DNA from: Mycobacteroides abscessus ATCC 19977
GTDB lineage: Bacteria > Actinomycetota > Actinomycetes > Mycobacteriales > Mycobacteriaceae
Reading direction: 5' to 3'
NCBI RefSeq assembly: GCF_000069185.1
Contig: NC_010397.1
Span: 3,534,001-3,598,000 of the forward strand
Length of the DNA: 64,000 nucleotides
The notes beneath the pieces were generated by a model, which worked only from the letters and a program-made list of their open reading frames with translations, did no database searches and was not told the origin of the DNA. A program made the position numbers and the translations under genes. Below, piece by piece: positions 26,525 to 35,687 of the stretch. Each line of letters starts with the position of its first letter. Within the stretch, counting starts at the first letter, position 1.

Positions 26525-29500
26525 GACTGACACACTGCCTGTCCATCGGTCTGGGCCGGGCAGCACGTCCGCAAGGGACAATGCCCGCAGCCATCGTTGA
26601 CCCGCGCGACGAATATCGGCCCTTGTGTGCTCGCCGCCGCGTTGTGGATGCTCTCGCGCCAGGCATCCTGGGCCGCCGGGGTCAGCGGATCCTGATGACG
26701 TTGCGTCGCGCCGTCATCGAGATTGGGCTTGGCGATGTAGACCAAGCGGCCACCACCGGGCGCACCCGCCGGTTCCCCCTCGATGAGCCCCTCGGCGGCC
26801 GCGACCTGATACGCGGCAAGCTGAGCGTGTTGTTGCGCATCGTCTTTGGTGGCAGGGCTTTTCCCGGTCTTGATGTCGATGACAACCGGACGACCCTCGG
26901 CGTCACGTTCCAGGCGGTCGATGCGGCCGACCAGGCGCACCTGCGGTTGACCAGCGCGGGAAAGAACTCCATCGACACCGATCTCGCGACCGACCTCGGT
27001 GAGCTCACCACGCGTTGACGCACGCCACGTGGTGAACGCTTCCAACAGCTCGTGATGGCGTCGCAGCTCGTTGCGTGCGTACCACTGCGACTCGAATGGC
27101 ATTGATTCCCAGGCCTTGTCGAGCGCCCGGCACATCGCGTCAGAATCCTCAGCGTGGACGCCGACCAGCTCATGGACCAAAGTGCCCAGTGCCCGACGCG
27201 GATCGGTGAGGTCGGTGCCGCCATGCCGCTCCAGCATCCAGCGCAGCGGGCAGGCCATCAGGGTCTCTACGTTGGACGGCGACACTCGGACCGGACCATC
27301 TTCGGCCAGCCACAACGGGCGCTCATCGCTGACATCGCCGAGGCCATACCAGGATTCCGGGTCGGCGCCGGGCACTCCGGCAGCCGCGAGCCGGGCCAGT
27401 TGCCGGGCGGCGGCGCGGCGACGAGCATCAGTCACGGCTTCGACCGGTGCCGTGACGACTGCACGCAGTTCACCGACAAGGTTCGCGGCGGTCAACACTC
27501 GTGACTGCGCCGCACCCGGGCGATATTCAGATATCACCCATTCCGGGTGTGCGGCCATGAGTTCGGTGAGAAAACGCGATGCCATCGCGGGCCCACCGCC
27601 CATGTCTGCGTTTTCGTTCTCGACTGCGGTAATCAGCACGCGGCGTGCCGCCCTACCCACGGCCAACAGCAATAGCCGACGTTCCTCGGCAAGTGCCACC
27701 GCAGACCCGTCGACATGGGCGGCGTGCTCGATACCGGCCAACACATCCATCAGTTCCTGGGTGCGCAGCACGCCGCCCCGCACCGCGGTATTGGGCCACA
27801 AGCCTTCCTGTACACCAGGAATCGCTACCACATCCCATTCACGCCCCACCGCGGCGTGCGCACTGACGATGGCGACGGCATCGGGTTCGAGTCGCGTCGT
27901 GCGCTGGCCGACCAACGCCAATGACCGAATGTGGTCGATCAGGCCCGTGACGCCGATGCCGGGTGTGCGTGCCACATGCTCCGAGGCGAGGTCGAATAAC
28001 GACGATACGGCGTCCAGATCGCGGTCAGCCTGCGCACCCAATGGGCCGCCGCGTTGCGACAAACCATCCCAGCGCCGCTGCAAGCCGGACCGCGTCCACG
28101 CGGCCCACAGCACGTCAAGAACGCTCGCACCGGATGCGGTGGCCTCGCGGGCGGCCCCGATCACCGCCCGCACCCGCCGCAGGGGCGCGGCCTGGATGTC
28201 GGTAAGCGCCGCGAGATGCGTCTCATCGGCCTCGACCAGGACCGCACGCAGCAGCTCCGCACTGCCCCTTTCGCCGCCCGCGGCTTCCTCAGCGCGCAGC
28301 AATTGTCGTCGTAACCGCCTGAGCGCCACCGGATCCACCCGCCCGAGCGGACCCGTCGCCAGTGTCACCGCGTCCTCATGTGTCACACCGCCCTGAGCGG
28401 CCGACACTGCCAGCAGTAAGGCGTGCACAGCGGGAACCGAGGCGACGGGGCCATCGTATGACTCCGCATGCACGGGAACACCAGCCGATTGCAGGGCCCG
28501 GCACAGGGCCGCTCCGCTGCGCGGCACCGAACGTACGATGACCGCCATGCGCGACCATGGCACGCCGTCTATCAAATGAGAGCGCCGCAGTAGGTCCACG
28601 ACCAGCGACGCCTCCGCCGTCTCGGTGGGTACGGCGGCAAGACGAACGGCGGCCGGCCCGTTCTCGACCCCGTGGATTACCCGAGCCGGCGAACTCCCGG
28701 GCAGCCGCCGAGCCACCGAGTTCGCCAGTTCGGCGATTGGTGCCGCGCAGCGATGCGAACCATCGAGTTCGATCATGGTGGTCCTGCTGTCCGCACTGAC
28801 CTGCAGCAGTTGCGTATCGGCACCGCGAAATCCGAATACGGTCTGGTTGGGGTCACCCGCGATGACACAGAAACCGGCCCTTTCCGCGAGCAGCCGGACC
28901 AGCAGCGCCGCCTGCGGATCAAGATGCTGAGCATCGTCCACGAGGAGCAGTTCGATGCGATCACGCTCCGCGGCTAGCATTCCCGGCTCCACGGCAAAGG
29001 TCTCCAGCGCCGATCCAACCAGCTCCGCGGCGCCCAGTGCGGGCACTGTGGCCTGCGGTGCCGCCATGCCCACCGCGGACCGTAGCAGCATGACTTCCTC
29101 GTACTCCCGCGCAAGACCAGCGACCGCGATCCACTCCGGGCGGTTGTGCCGCCGCCCGATCGCACGTAGCTCGCGCGCGTCCACCCCGCGCTCGGTGCAT
29201 CGAGCCATGAGATCGCGCACACCGGTGGCGAAGCCCGCCGTGGCCAAGGCCGGCCGCAGTGACGCGGGCCACGATCCGCTGTTGTCTTCCGCGTTGCCGC
29301 ACAACAATTCCCGCACAATGCTGTCCTGCTCGGCCGCGGTGATGAGTCGCGGCGGCGGATTCCCTTGACACGCCGCGTGGGCGGCAAGAACAGCGAAGGC
29401 ATACGAATGCACGGTGCGGACCATGGGCTCGCGGATAGCGACACCGGCGCAGCGCTCGAACACCGCCGCCGAGATCCGGTTTCGCAGCTCGGCGCTGGCC

Positions 29501-29697
29501 CTGTTGGAACCGGTGAGCACGAGAACTGAGGCCGGGTTCACGCCAGCTGCGGTGTGGGCCGCCACGATATCGACCAGCAGGCTTGTCTTTCCGGTGCCGC
29601 TGCCACCGACGACCACGAACCGGCCCGTGCGGTCGGGATCCAGCAGGCATGCGGCAGCACCGTCCCAGTATCTGCTCGAGGGGGGCGGTGCCGACAT
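26521..29697 (-). CDS. adnA: AdnA subunit of the AdnAB helicase-nuclease
   Basis: 1058 residues. The N-terminal motor-like domain has VVGGSGTGKTSLLVD and GDPNQTVFGFRGAD. The C-terminal nuclease has LGTLVHELVG, LVGRIDRLERD and VIDIKTGKSP. An iron-sulfur cluster of the AddB type is indicated by ACPLRW near residue 850 and CGHCPLRTCCP close to the C-terminus. In studied mycobacteria AdnA contributes the nuclease while its motor is dispensable. It precedes adnB with a 4-base overlap and is divergent from the lipase gene. Confidence 0.93.
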   Translation of the reverse strand: MSAPPPSSRYWDGAAACLLDPDRTGRFVVVGGSGTGKTSLLVDIVAAHTAAGVNPASVLVLTGSNRASAELRNRISAAVFERCAGVAIREPMVRTVHSYAFAVLAAHAACQGNPPPRLITAAEQDSIVRELLCGNAEDNSGSWPASLRPALATAGFATGVRDLMARCTERGVDARELRAIGRRHNRPEWIAVAGLAREYEEVMLLRSAVGMAAPQATVPALGAAELVGSALETFAVEPGMLAAERDRIELLLVDDAQHLDPQAALLVRLLAERAGFCVIAGDPNQTVFGFRGADTQLLQVSADSRTTMIELDGSHRCAAPIAELANSVARRLPGSSPARVIHGVENGPAAVRLAAVPTETAEASLVVDLLRRSHLIDGVPWSRMAVIVRSVPRSGAALCRALQSAGVPVHAESYDGPVASVPAVHALLLAVSAAQGGVTHEDAVTLATGPLGRVDPVALRRLRRQLLRAEEAAGGERGSAELLRAVLVEADETHLAALTDIQAAPLRRVRAVIGAAREATASGASVLDVLWAAWTRSGLQRRWDGLSQRGGPLGAQADRDLDAVSSLFDLASEHVARTPGIGVTGLIDHIRSLALVGQRTTRLEPDAVAIVSAHAAVGREWDVVAIPGVQEGLWPNTAVRGGVLRTQELMDVLAGIEHAAHVDGSAVALAEERRLLLLAVGRAARRVLITAVENENADMGGGPAMASRFLTELMAAHPEWVISEYRPGAAQSRVLTAANLVGELRAVVTAPVEAVTDARRRAAARQLARLAAAGVPGADPESWYGLGDVSDERPLWLAEDGPVRVSPSNVETLMACPLRWMLERHGGTDLTDPRRALGTLVHELVGVHAEDSDAMCRALDKAWESMPFESQWYARNELRRHHELLEAFTTWRASTRGELTEVGREIGVDGVLSRAGQPQVRLVGRIDRLERDAEGRPVVIDIKTGKSPATKDDAQQHAQLAAYQVAAAEGLIEGEPAGAPGGGRLVYIAKPNLDDGATQRHQDPLTPAAQDAWRESIHNAAASTQGPIFVARVNDGCGHCPLRTCCPAQTDGQAVCQS

Positions 29698-29786
29698 GTG
29701 CAGATCACAGCACGAGGGTCCGACAAGTAGATCTGACCTGGGAACCCGTCATGAGGCGGTGGGCGAATGATGGCAGGATTCGGCGA

Positions 29787-30569
29787 GTGACACCGACGCT
29801 GAACATCCATCGATACGGCCCAGTGGAACCCGCACGCCTGCTCGCGTTGCATGGACTGACCGGACACGGCAGACGCTGGGCGCCGCTGTTCGACGAGTAC
29901 CTCGCCGATGTGCCGGTGCTGGCGCCCGACCTGCTAGGACACGGGCGCTCCCCCGCGACCGCACCCTGGTCGTTGGAGGCACACGCCGATGCGGTAGCTG
30001 CCGAGCTGGACACGGCCGAGACCGGACCGATCGTGGTGGTGGGGCACTCGTTTGGTGGTGCCATCGCACTGCACCTCGCGGCGCGCAGACCAGACCTGGT
30101 GAAGTCGCTCGTCCTGCTGGACCCGGCAATTGGATTGGACGGGGACTGGATGCGTCAGATCGCCGACCAGATGGTGACCTATCCGGACTACACCGATCGG
30201 GCCGAAGCGAAATCGGACAAAGTAGCCGGGGCATGGTCAGACGTACCAGACCATGTCATCGAAGCCGAACTGGACGAGCACCTGATCCAGTTATCCAACG
30301 GCCGGTGCGGCTGGCGGATGAACCTACCCGCGGCGGTCACCGCATGGAGTGAACTTGCTCGCGATATTGTCCTACCTGTCAACGTCATTCGTACCACGTT
30401 GTTACTCGCGACCCGCACCTCACCGCCCTACGTGCTACCCAAGCTTCTGGACGCACTCCAGGCCACGCTCGGCAGCCAATTCGAGCTGATCGACATCGAC
30501 TGCGACCACATGGTGTCACAATCCCGGCCCGCCGAAACCGCCGCCGCGATACGGTCGCACCTGGAGTAA
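29787..30569 (+). CDS. lipV: Alpha/beta hydrolase, LipV type
   Basis: 260 residues from the GTG at 29787 (AGGA about 9 bases upstream); upstream ATG codons would extend it into the adnA promoter. It contains the oxyanion segment LHGLTGHGRRW, the nucleophile GHSFGG near residue 95, LDPAIG, and DCDHMVSQ near the C-terminus, giving the catalytic His. It corresponds in position to Rv3203 (LipV). It is co-transcribed with the alkyltransferase-like gene 2 bases downstream. The substrate is likely a lipid ester. Confidence 0.88.
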   Translation: MTPTLNIHRYGPVEPARLLALHGLTGHGRRWAPLFDEYLADVPVLAPDLLGHGRSPATAPWSLEAHADAVAAELDTAETGPIVVVGHSFGGAIALHLAARRPDLVKSLVLLDPAIGLDGDWMRQIADQMVTYPDYTDRAEAKSDKVAGAWSDVPDHVIEAELDEHLIQLSNGRCGWRMNLPAAVTAWSELARDIVLPVNVIRTTLLLATRTSPPYVLPKLLDALQATLGSQFELIDIDCDHMVSQSRPAETAAAIRSHLE

Positions 30570-30571
30570 AC

Positions 30572-30868
30572 ATGGCCGCAGTCACCGAGGAACAAGTCGA
30601 GCTGGTGCGCTCGCTGGTCGCATCCATACCGGCCGGGCGAGTAGCCACATACGGAGATATCGCCGATGCGGCAGGACTTGCCAGCGCGCGAATCGTGGGC
30701 TGGATCATGCGCACCGACTCCGCGGACCTGCCCTGGCATCGCGTCATCGGCGCGAGCGGCCGCCCCGCGCCGCATATCCGGACCCGTCAGCTCGAATTGC
30801 TCAGGGCCGAGGGCGTGCTCGCCGTGGACGGGCGAATCGCGCTACGCGACGTCCGCCACGGCTTCTAG
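30572..30868 (+). CDS. Alkyltransferase-like (ATL) DNA repair protein
   Basis: 98 residues, only the C-terminal DNA-binding domain of the O6-alkylguanine methyltransferase family. It keeps IPAGRVATYGDIADAAGL (winged helix), but the active-site PCHRV is replaced by PWHRV, the defining change of ATL proteins. ATLs bind alkylated guanine without repairing it and flag it for nucleotide excision repair. Rv3204 is the expected counterpart. The start is 2 bases after the lipase stop. Its last 27 bases overlap, antisense, the end of the chelatase gene. Confidence 0.92.
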   Translation: MAAVTEEQVELVRSLVASIPAGRVATYGDIADAAGLASARIVGWIMRTDSADLPWHRVIGASGRPAPHIRTRQLELLRAEGVLAVDGRIALRDVRHGF

Positions 30869-31540
30869 CTCACCCGATGCCGCCGTGACCGAGGCAAAGC
30901 GCTGCACCAGCAGATCCACGATCTGCGGGTGTACCCCAAGCGGTTGCGCGACGCCGTCGGCACCGCACTCCGCGAGACGTTGCTGAAAAAGACCTTGTGC
31001 CAACAGATACGACGCGATGAAGACCCGTCGGCCCGTCGCACGCGCCTCTCTGACCACGTCGGCCACCCGCGGTTCCCCGGTAGCGATGTACCCCACCCGC
31101 ACGGGGCCGGTATGCCGAGCGAGCAGGCTCGCCGCGGTGTGAACCTCATGGCGGGCACGCGCGTCAGAGGATCCCGCCGCCGCGAGCACAACCGCATCAC
31201 CACGGCGCCATCCGGCCGCACGCAACCGCCCCGCCAGCACCGAGGCCAGTACAGGATCGGGCCCCAGCGTTTGCGTGATAGCGACCTGCGGATGCCCGCT
31301 GAGCGCTACGTGCTCCGGAATGTCGTGGTGCACATGGTATCCCGACGCCAAGAAGGCCGGAAGTAACACCGCGGGTCCGTCAATGGTGGATAACACTTCC
31401 GACGGGGTAGGTCCCAGAACATCCACGAAAGCGGTGCGCACCGAACCGACGCGCCGCGACACCGCCTCGGCGAGCGCCGCGATGTTCTCCACACCGGCTG
31501 CCGAACGGGTGCCATGGGCCACCAATACGAACTCAGCCAT
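30842..31540 (-). CDS. CbiX/SirB-type sirohydrochlorin chelatase
   Basis: 232 residues from the ATG at 31540, overlapping the end of the upstream HemD fusion gene by 8 bases. The family motifs are VLVAHGTRSAAGVENI at the N-terminus with the metal-binding His, and SGYHVHHDIPEHV near residue 85 with further His. The second half repeats the chelatase fold. As the last gene of the nir operon, its likely role is Fe2+ insertion into sirohydrochlorin to make siroheme for NirB. Cobalt chelation for cobalamin is the alternative. Similar to Rv0259c by memory. Confidence 0.88.
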   Translation of the reverse strand: MAEFVLVAHGTRSAAGVENIAALAEAVSRRVGSVRTAFVDVLGPTPSEVLSTIDGPAVLLPAFLASGYHVHHDIPEHVALSGHPQVAITQTLGPDPVLASVLAGRLRAAGWRRGDAVVLAAAGSSDARARHEVHTAASLLARHTGPVRVGYIATGEPRVADVVREARATGRRVFIASYLLAQGLFQQRLAECGADGVAQPLGVHPQIVDLLVQRFASVTAASGELEAVADVA

Positions 31541-32735
31541 GACATTCCCCAATCGTGGTCGGATCGATCGCCAACCGGTAACCCCGCTTGACCACTGTCT
31601 GAATAACTTTCGGCGCGCCGAGTGCCGCACGCAACCGAGTCATCGCCGTCTCGACGGCATGGGTGTCGTCACCGCCACCCGGCAGTGCGGCCAGCAGATC
31701 CTCACGGGACACCACCTGACCGGGGCGCACCATCAGACGCTTCATCAACGCCATTCCCGCCGGCGAGATCTGGCGAGTTTCACCATCAACCGCGATCCCG
31801 CAGCTGCGCACGCTGACGATATGCCCGCCGGCGTGGAACCGTGGCGCCCGCCTGGTCAGTTCATCGGCAATGTGTCTGGCCAATGCACCCAGCCGCGCCC
31901 GCTCGGGCTGCGTGGTGGGCACACCGAGTACCTCCAGCGGAGCCGCGGTCACCGGCCCAACACACAACGGCGCCACCCGGGCCCGCAACGCGGCCAGCAG
32001 CTCATCCAAACGGCCGGTCGCCTTGGCACGCCCCAACATCGAGGCCACCGCGGGCGCACTGGTAAAACTGATCCCGTCCAGCTCGGCGTTGATCGCCATG
32101 GAGATCAAGCGGTCCATCGGCCGCTGGTCCTCCGGAGGCTCCCAACGGTACACCGGCACCCGGATCACTTGCGCGCCAGCGATGGTCAGCGCCTCGCATA
32201 GGTCAGCGATGGGCTCCCATTCGGTGGCGGCGCCGTGTAGTTGCACGGCGATACGCCGGCCCTCGACACCTTCTTCGAGCAGGCGATCCAATACCTCTGC
32301 CGACGATTCCGATGCGGGCGACCATTCTTCACGCAACCCCGCCTGACGGATCGCTCCGGTGGCCTTGGGTCCACGAGCGACCAAACGCCCGGACTCCAGC
32401 GCCGACTTGAGACCGTCGGCCACACCCCACTCATCGGCAGCCTCGATCCAGCCGCGGAAACCGATGCCGGTGGTGGCCACGGTCAGATCCGGCGGGTTGG
32501 CGATGACGAGTTCGGTCGCGTCCCGAAGTTCGGCATCGTCGGCCAGCGGGATGATCCTGATGGCCGCGGCATGCACAACAGCGGCCCCGCGACGCTCCAA
32601 CAGCGCGATCAGTTCCTCCGAACGGCGCGCGGCGGTGACACCGATCGTGAACCCGTCGAGCCGACGTTCTGGCTCGTTACGCGGCAACCGCGTTCCGGTG
32701 TCGGCTCCTGAGCATTCCGATTTCGACGTTTCCAT
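31533..32735 (-). CDS. Uroporphyrinogen-III synthase fused to a winged-helix regulator domain
   Basis: 400 residues. Residues about 30-285 are HemD-like (TIGVTAARRSEELIALLERRGA, then SFTSAPAVASMLGRAK). The last 100 residues form an OmpR-type winged helix (LMKRLMVRPGQVVSREDLLAALPGGG...VETAMTRLRAALG, then VVKRGYRLAID). This is the Rv0260c architecture. The enzyme part makes uroporphyrinogen III, the branch point to siroheme; the DNA-binding part may regulate nitrate/nitrite genes, as reported for NnaR-type proteins in other mycobacteria. The start at 32735 overlaps nirD by 59 bases, so a shorter start is possible. Confidence 0.9.
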   Translation of the reverse strand: METSKSECSGADTGTRLPRNEPERRLDGFTIGVTAARRSEELIALLERRGAAVVHAAAIRIIPLADDAELRDATELVIANPPDLTVATTGIGFRGWIEAADEWGVADGLKSALESGRLVARGPKATGAIRQAGLREEWSPASESSAEVLDRLLEEGVEGRRIAVQLHGAATEWEPIADLCEALTIAGAQVIRVPVYRWEPPEDQRPMDRLISMAINAELDGISFTSAPAVASMLGRAKATGRLDELLAALRARVAPLCVGPVTAAPLEVLGVPTTQPERARLGALARHIADELTRRAPRFHAGGHIVSVRSCGIAVDGETRQISPAGMALMKRLMVRPGQVVSREDLLAALPGGGDDTHAVETAMTRLRAALGAPKVIQTVVKRGYRLAIDPTTIGECHG

Positions 32736-33075
32736 TGATCACCCGCACCTCGAAGACTGGCAACCGGCGCGACGCATCATCGAGACAACGCCCGTCAATT
32801 AGCGAGAAGACCTGCTTGAGCAGCGGCGATGCCACAGTGGGCTCCCCGCCACGGTCACCGGTCAAACCGCGTGACATCACGGCGGCCTGGCCGAATGGAT
32901 CGATGTTACCGACCGCGTACAACTCCCCGCTGGGCATGAGGAACAAGGCGGCCTGTACGTCGTCGGCCAGGAGCACCGCAGCACCCCGGCCCGGGGTAAG
33001 CGAATCCACCGCACAGACCGTTGACCACACGTACTGGTACCGCCTCAGTCGAGGGCGAGCGTCCAGGATTGTCAT
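32677..33075 (-). CDS. nirD: Nitrite reductase [NAD(P)H] small subunit NirD
   Basis: 132 residues. A Rieske-type beta fold with QYVWSTVCAVDSLTPGRGAAVLL at the start and AVGNIDPFGQAAVMSRGL in the middle, without the cluster-binding Cys-His pairs, as is normal for NirD. It associates with NirB for reduction of nitrite to ammonium. AAAGG lies 6 bases before the ATG. It follows nirB after 93 bases that contain a hairpin (33144-33160). Confidence 0.93.
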   Translation of the reverse strand: MTILDARPRLRRYQYVWSTVCAVDSLTPGRGAAVLLADDVQAALFLMPSGELYAVGNIDPFGQAAVMSRGLTGDRGGEPTVASPLLKQVFSLIDGRCLDDASRRLPVFEVRVINGNVEIGMLRSRHRNAVAA

Positions 33076-33143
33076 CTCCGGCCTTTCTTCTCGTTGTTTC
33101 CTGCGTTTTCACGCGATATGTCATGTGTACCGACGTTGTGTTA

Positions 33144-33160
33144 CCCCGGTATTACCGGGG
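33144..33160. promoter_or_regulatory. Hairpin in the nirB-nirD intergenic region
   Basis: CCCCGGTA, one base, TACCGGGG: perfect 8-bp arms located 8 bases after the nirB stop. It may stabilise the nirB mRNA, partly attenuate nirD, or be an operator. There is no T run on either side. Confidence 0.4.
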
Positions 33161-33168
33161 CCGATGCG

Positions 33169-35682
33169 TTATGTTGCGGCCTCGGCGGCGGCCCGGAAAC
33201 CGGGCGTACCCAGCAGCACCGGCACCTTGCGCGGGCCACTTTCGTCGAATGCGATGGTCGAATCGGGCTGATCGGGCGCGTTGACGAAGGAAACAAACCG
33301 TCGCAGCTTGTCCGGGTCGGCCAGGACCGCTGCCCATTCGTCCTGGTAGCCCTGCACGTGACGAGCCATCGCCGCTTCCAGCTCGTCGGCGATGCCCAGC
33401 GAGTCCTCGCACACGACCGCCCGGATGTGATCCAGGCCGCCCTCGATGGCCTCCTGCCAGGGCGCGGTGCGCTGCAGCCTGTCCGCGGTGCGGATGTAGA
33501 ACATCAGGTACCTATCGATGTACCTGATCAGCGTCTCCGAGTCCAGGTCGCCGGCAAGCAATTTGGCATGTGCCGGCGTCGCGCCGCCATTACCGCCCAC
33601 GTAGAGATTCCAGCCATTCTCGGTGGCGATGACGCCGACGTCCTTGCCACGCGCCTCGGCACATTCCCGAGCACACCCGGATACGCCCATCTTGAGCTTG
33701 TGCGGCGAACGCAGTCCGCGATAACGCAATTCAAGCTCAACGGCCATTGCGACCGAGTCCTGAACCCCGTATCGGCACCAGGTGGACCCGACACAGCTCT
33801 TCACCGTGCGCAACGACTTGCCGTAGGCGTGCCCCGATTCCATGCCGGCATCGATGAGCCGCTTCCAGATCAGCGGGAGCTGCTCGACGCGAGCACCGAA
33901 CAGATCGATGCGCTGACCACCGGTGATCTTGGTGTACAAACCGAAATCCCGGGCGATCTCGCCGATGACGATGAGCTTCTCCGGAGTGACCTCACCGCCG
34001 GGCAGCCGCGGCACTACCGAGTAGGTGCCGTTCTTCTGCATGTTGGCCAGGAAGTGATCGTTGGTGTCCTGCAGCCCGGCCTGCTCGCCTTCCAGGATGT
34101 GATCGCTGGACGTCGAGGCCAGGATGGACGCCACGGTGGGCTTGCAGATATCGCAACCAGTGCCCTTGCCGTGCTTGGCAATGAGCTCGGAGAAGGTCCG
34201 GATTCCGGTCGCCTGCACCACCTGGAACAGCTCGGCGCGCGACTGCTCGAAGTGCTCACACAGCGCCTTGGACTGCTCGACGCCCTGGGCCGCAAGAATC
34301 TGCTTGAGCATGGGAATGCAGCTACCGCAAGAGGTTCCGGCACAGGTTGCCGACTTCAGAGCGGGCACATCGGTGGCGCCCTCACAGATGGCTGCGCATA
34401 TCGCCCCCTTGGTCACGGCGTTGCACGAGCAGATCTGCGCATCGTCGGGCAGCGCGCCCACGCCGATCTCCGCACCCGATGGGGCGATGAGCGAGGCCGG
34501 ATCCGCGGGCAGCTCCCTGCCGAGCATGGGCCGCAGGGTCCCGTAGGCACTAGCGTCACCGACGAGGATGCCGCCCAACAGAGTTCGCGCATCGTCGGAA
34601 ACCACGAGCTTGGCGTAGGTGCCCTTGGTGGCGTCATTGAAAACGACCTCGAGCGCACCATCGGCGGTGGCGTGCGCGTCTCCAAAGCTGGCGACGTCGA
34701 CCCCCAGCAGTTTGAGTTTGGTGGACAGGTCGGCCCCGGGGAACTGAGCACTGCCGCCCAGTAGCCGGTCCGCGACGATTTCCGCCGTGGTGTACCCGGG
34801 CGCGACCAGACCGTAGCAGCGGCCTTCTATCGCGGCGACCTCACCGATCGCGTAGATGTGCAGATCACTTGTCTGACAGCCCAGGTCGGTGAATATGCCG
34901 CCGCGCTCGGCCAGCTCCAGTCCACACTCGCGGGCCAGCTCATCGCGTGGCCGGATACCGGCCGAGAACACTAGCACCGAGGCATCGATCGTCGACCCGT
35001 CCGACAGCTGCACCGACAGTGTGCCATCGGCCGCCTTCTCGATGGCCTGTGTGGACACGCTGGTGTGCACGGTCAACCCCAGGTCGGTCACCAGCCGGGT
35101 CAGCAGGGCCCCGCCGCCCTCGTCGACCTGCAGGTGCATGAGGCGGGGATTGAGCTCCACCACGTGCGGGGCCAATCCCATGAGCCGCAGCGCATTGGCG
35201 GCCTCCAGCCCCAGTAGCCCGCCACCGATCACAACACCAGCTGAGCCGGGCGACTTGTCCGCGGTGGCCTTGATGGCATCGAGGTCATCCATGGTGCGGT
35301 ACACAAAGCAGCCCTCAGCGTCCCCACCGGGCACCGGCGGCACGAACGGGTAAGACCCGGTGGCCATCACAAGCGCGTCATAGTCCAGCACGGTGCCCGC
35401 CGCAGTGCTGACCGTCTGATTGGTCCGGTCGATGCCCACCACCGGGTCGCCGAGGTGAAGTGTCACCATCGGGTCTTCCGCGTAGTCGTTTCCGGTGAGC
35501 GCCAGCGTATCCCGGTCCCAGCTGTCGATGTACGAGGACAACGCCACCCGGTCATAGGCGGCATCGGCTTCCTCACCCAGAACCGTCACCTGCCACTGAT
35601 CGGTGGCATCGCGCTCACGCAGCACCTGGACAAATCGGTGACCGACCATTCCATGGCCGATGACGACGACTTTCTTGTTCAT
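33169..35682 (-). CDS. nirB: Nitrite reductase [NAD(P)H] large subunit NirB
   Basis: 837 residues from the ATG at 35682, 5 bases after the narK stop; the frame runs further upstream inside narK. Order of parts: FAD/NAD domain (VVVIGHGMVGHR at the N-terminus, VVIGGGLLGLEAANALR near 150), BFD-like [2Fe-2S] region (CSCNAVTKGAIC, CAGTSCGSCIP), then the siroheme/[4Fe-4S] module with CVGSTWCRYG and GVSGCARECAEA. It reduces nitrite to ammonium in the cytoplasm. Neighbours supply transport (narK), the small subunit (nirD) and siroheme synthesis. Confidence 0.96.
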   Translation of the reverse strand: MNKKVVVIGHGMVGHRFVQVLRERDATDQWQVTVLGEEADAAYDRVALSSYIDSWDRDTLALTGNDYAEDPMVTLHLGDPVVGIDRTNQTVSTAAGTVLDYDALVMATGSYPFVPPVPGGDAEGCFVYRTMDDLDAIKATADKSPGSAGVVIGGGLLGLEAANALRLMGLAPHVVELNPRLMHLQVDEGGGALLTRLVTDLGLTVHTSVSTQAIEKAADGTLSVQLSDGSTIDASVLVFSAGIRPRDELARECGLELAERGGIFTDLGCQTSDLHIYAIGEVAAIEGRCYGLVAPGYTTAEIVADRLLGGSAQFPGADLSTKLKLLGVDVASFGDAHATADGALEVVFNDATKGTYAKLVVSDDARTLLGGILVGDASAYGTLRPMLGRELPADPASLIAPSGAEIGVGALPDDAQICSCNAVTKGAICAAICEGATDVPALKSATCAGTSCGSCIPMLKQILAAQGVEQSKALCEHFEQSRAELFQVVQATGIRTFSELIAKHGKGTGCDICKPTVASILASTSSDHILEGEQAGLQDTNDHFLANMQKNGTYSVVPRLPGGEVTPEKLIVIGEIARDFGLYTKITGGQRIDLFGARVEQLPLIWKRLIDAGMESGHAYGKSLRTVKSCVGSTWCRYGVQDSVAMAVELELRYRGLRSPHKLKMGVSGCARECAEARGKDVGVIATENGWNLYVGGNGGATPAHAKLLAGDLDSETLIRYIDRYLMFYIRTADRLQRTAPWQEAIEGGLDHIRAVVCEDSLGIADELEAAMARHVQGYQDEWAAVLADPDKLRRFVSFVNAPDQPDSTIAFDESGPRKVPVLLGTPGFRAAAEAAT

Positions 35683-35687
35683 GGGTT

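Noticed and set aside
33094..34764. Plus-strand open frame of 556 codons
   Set aside because: Antisense to nirB with no family resemblance; a composition artefact.
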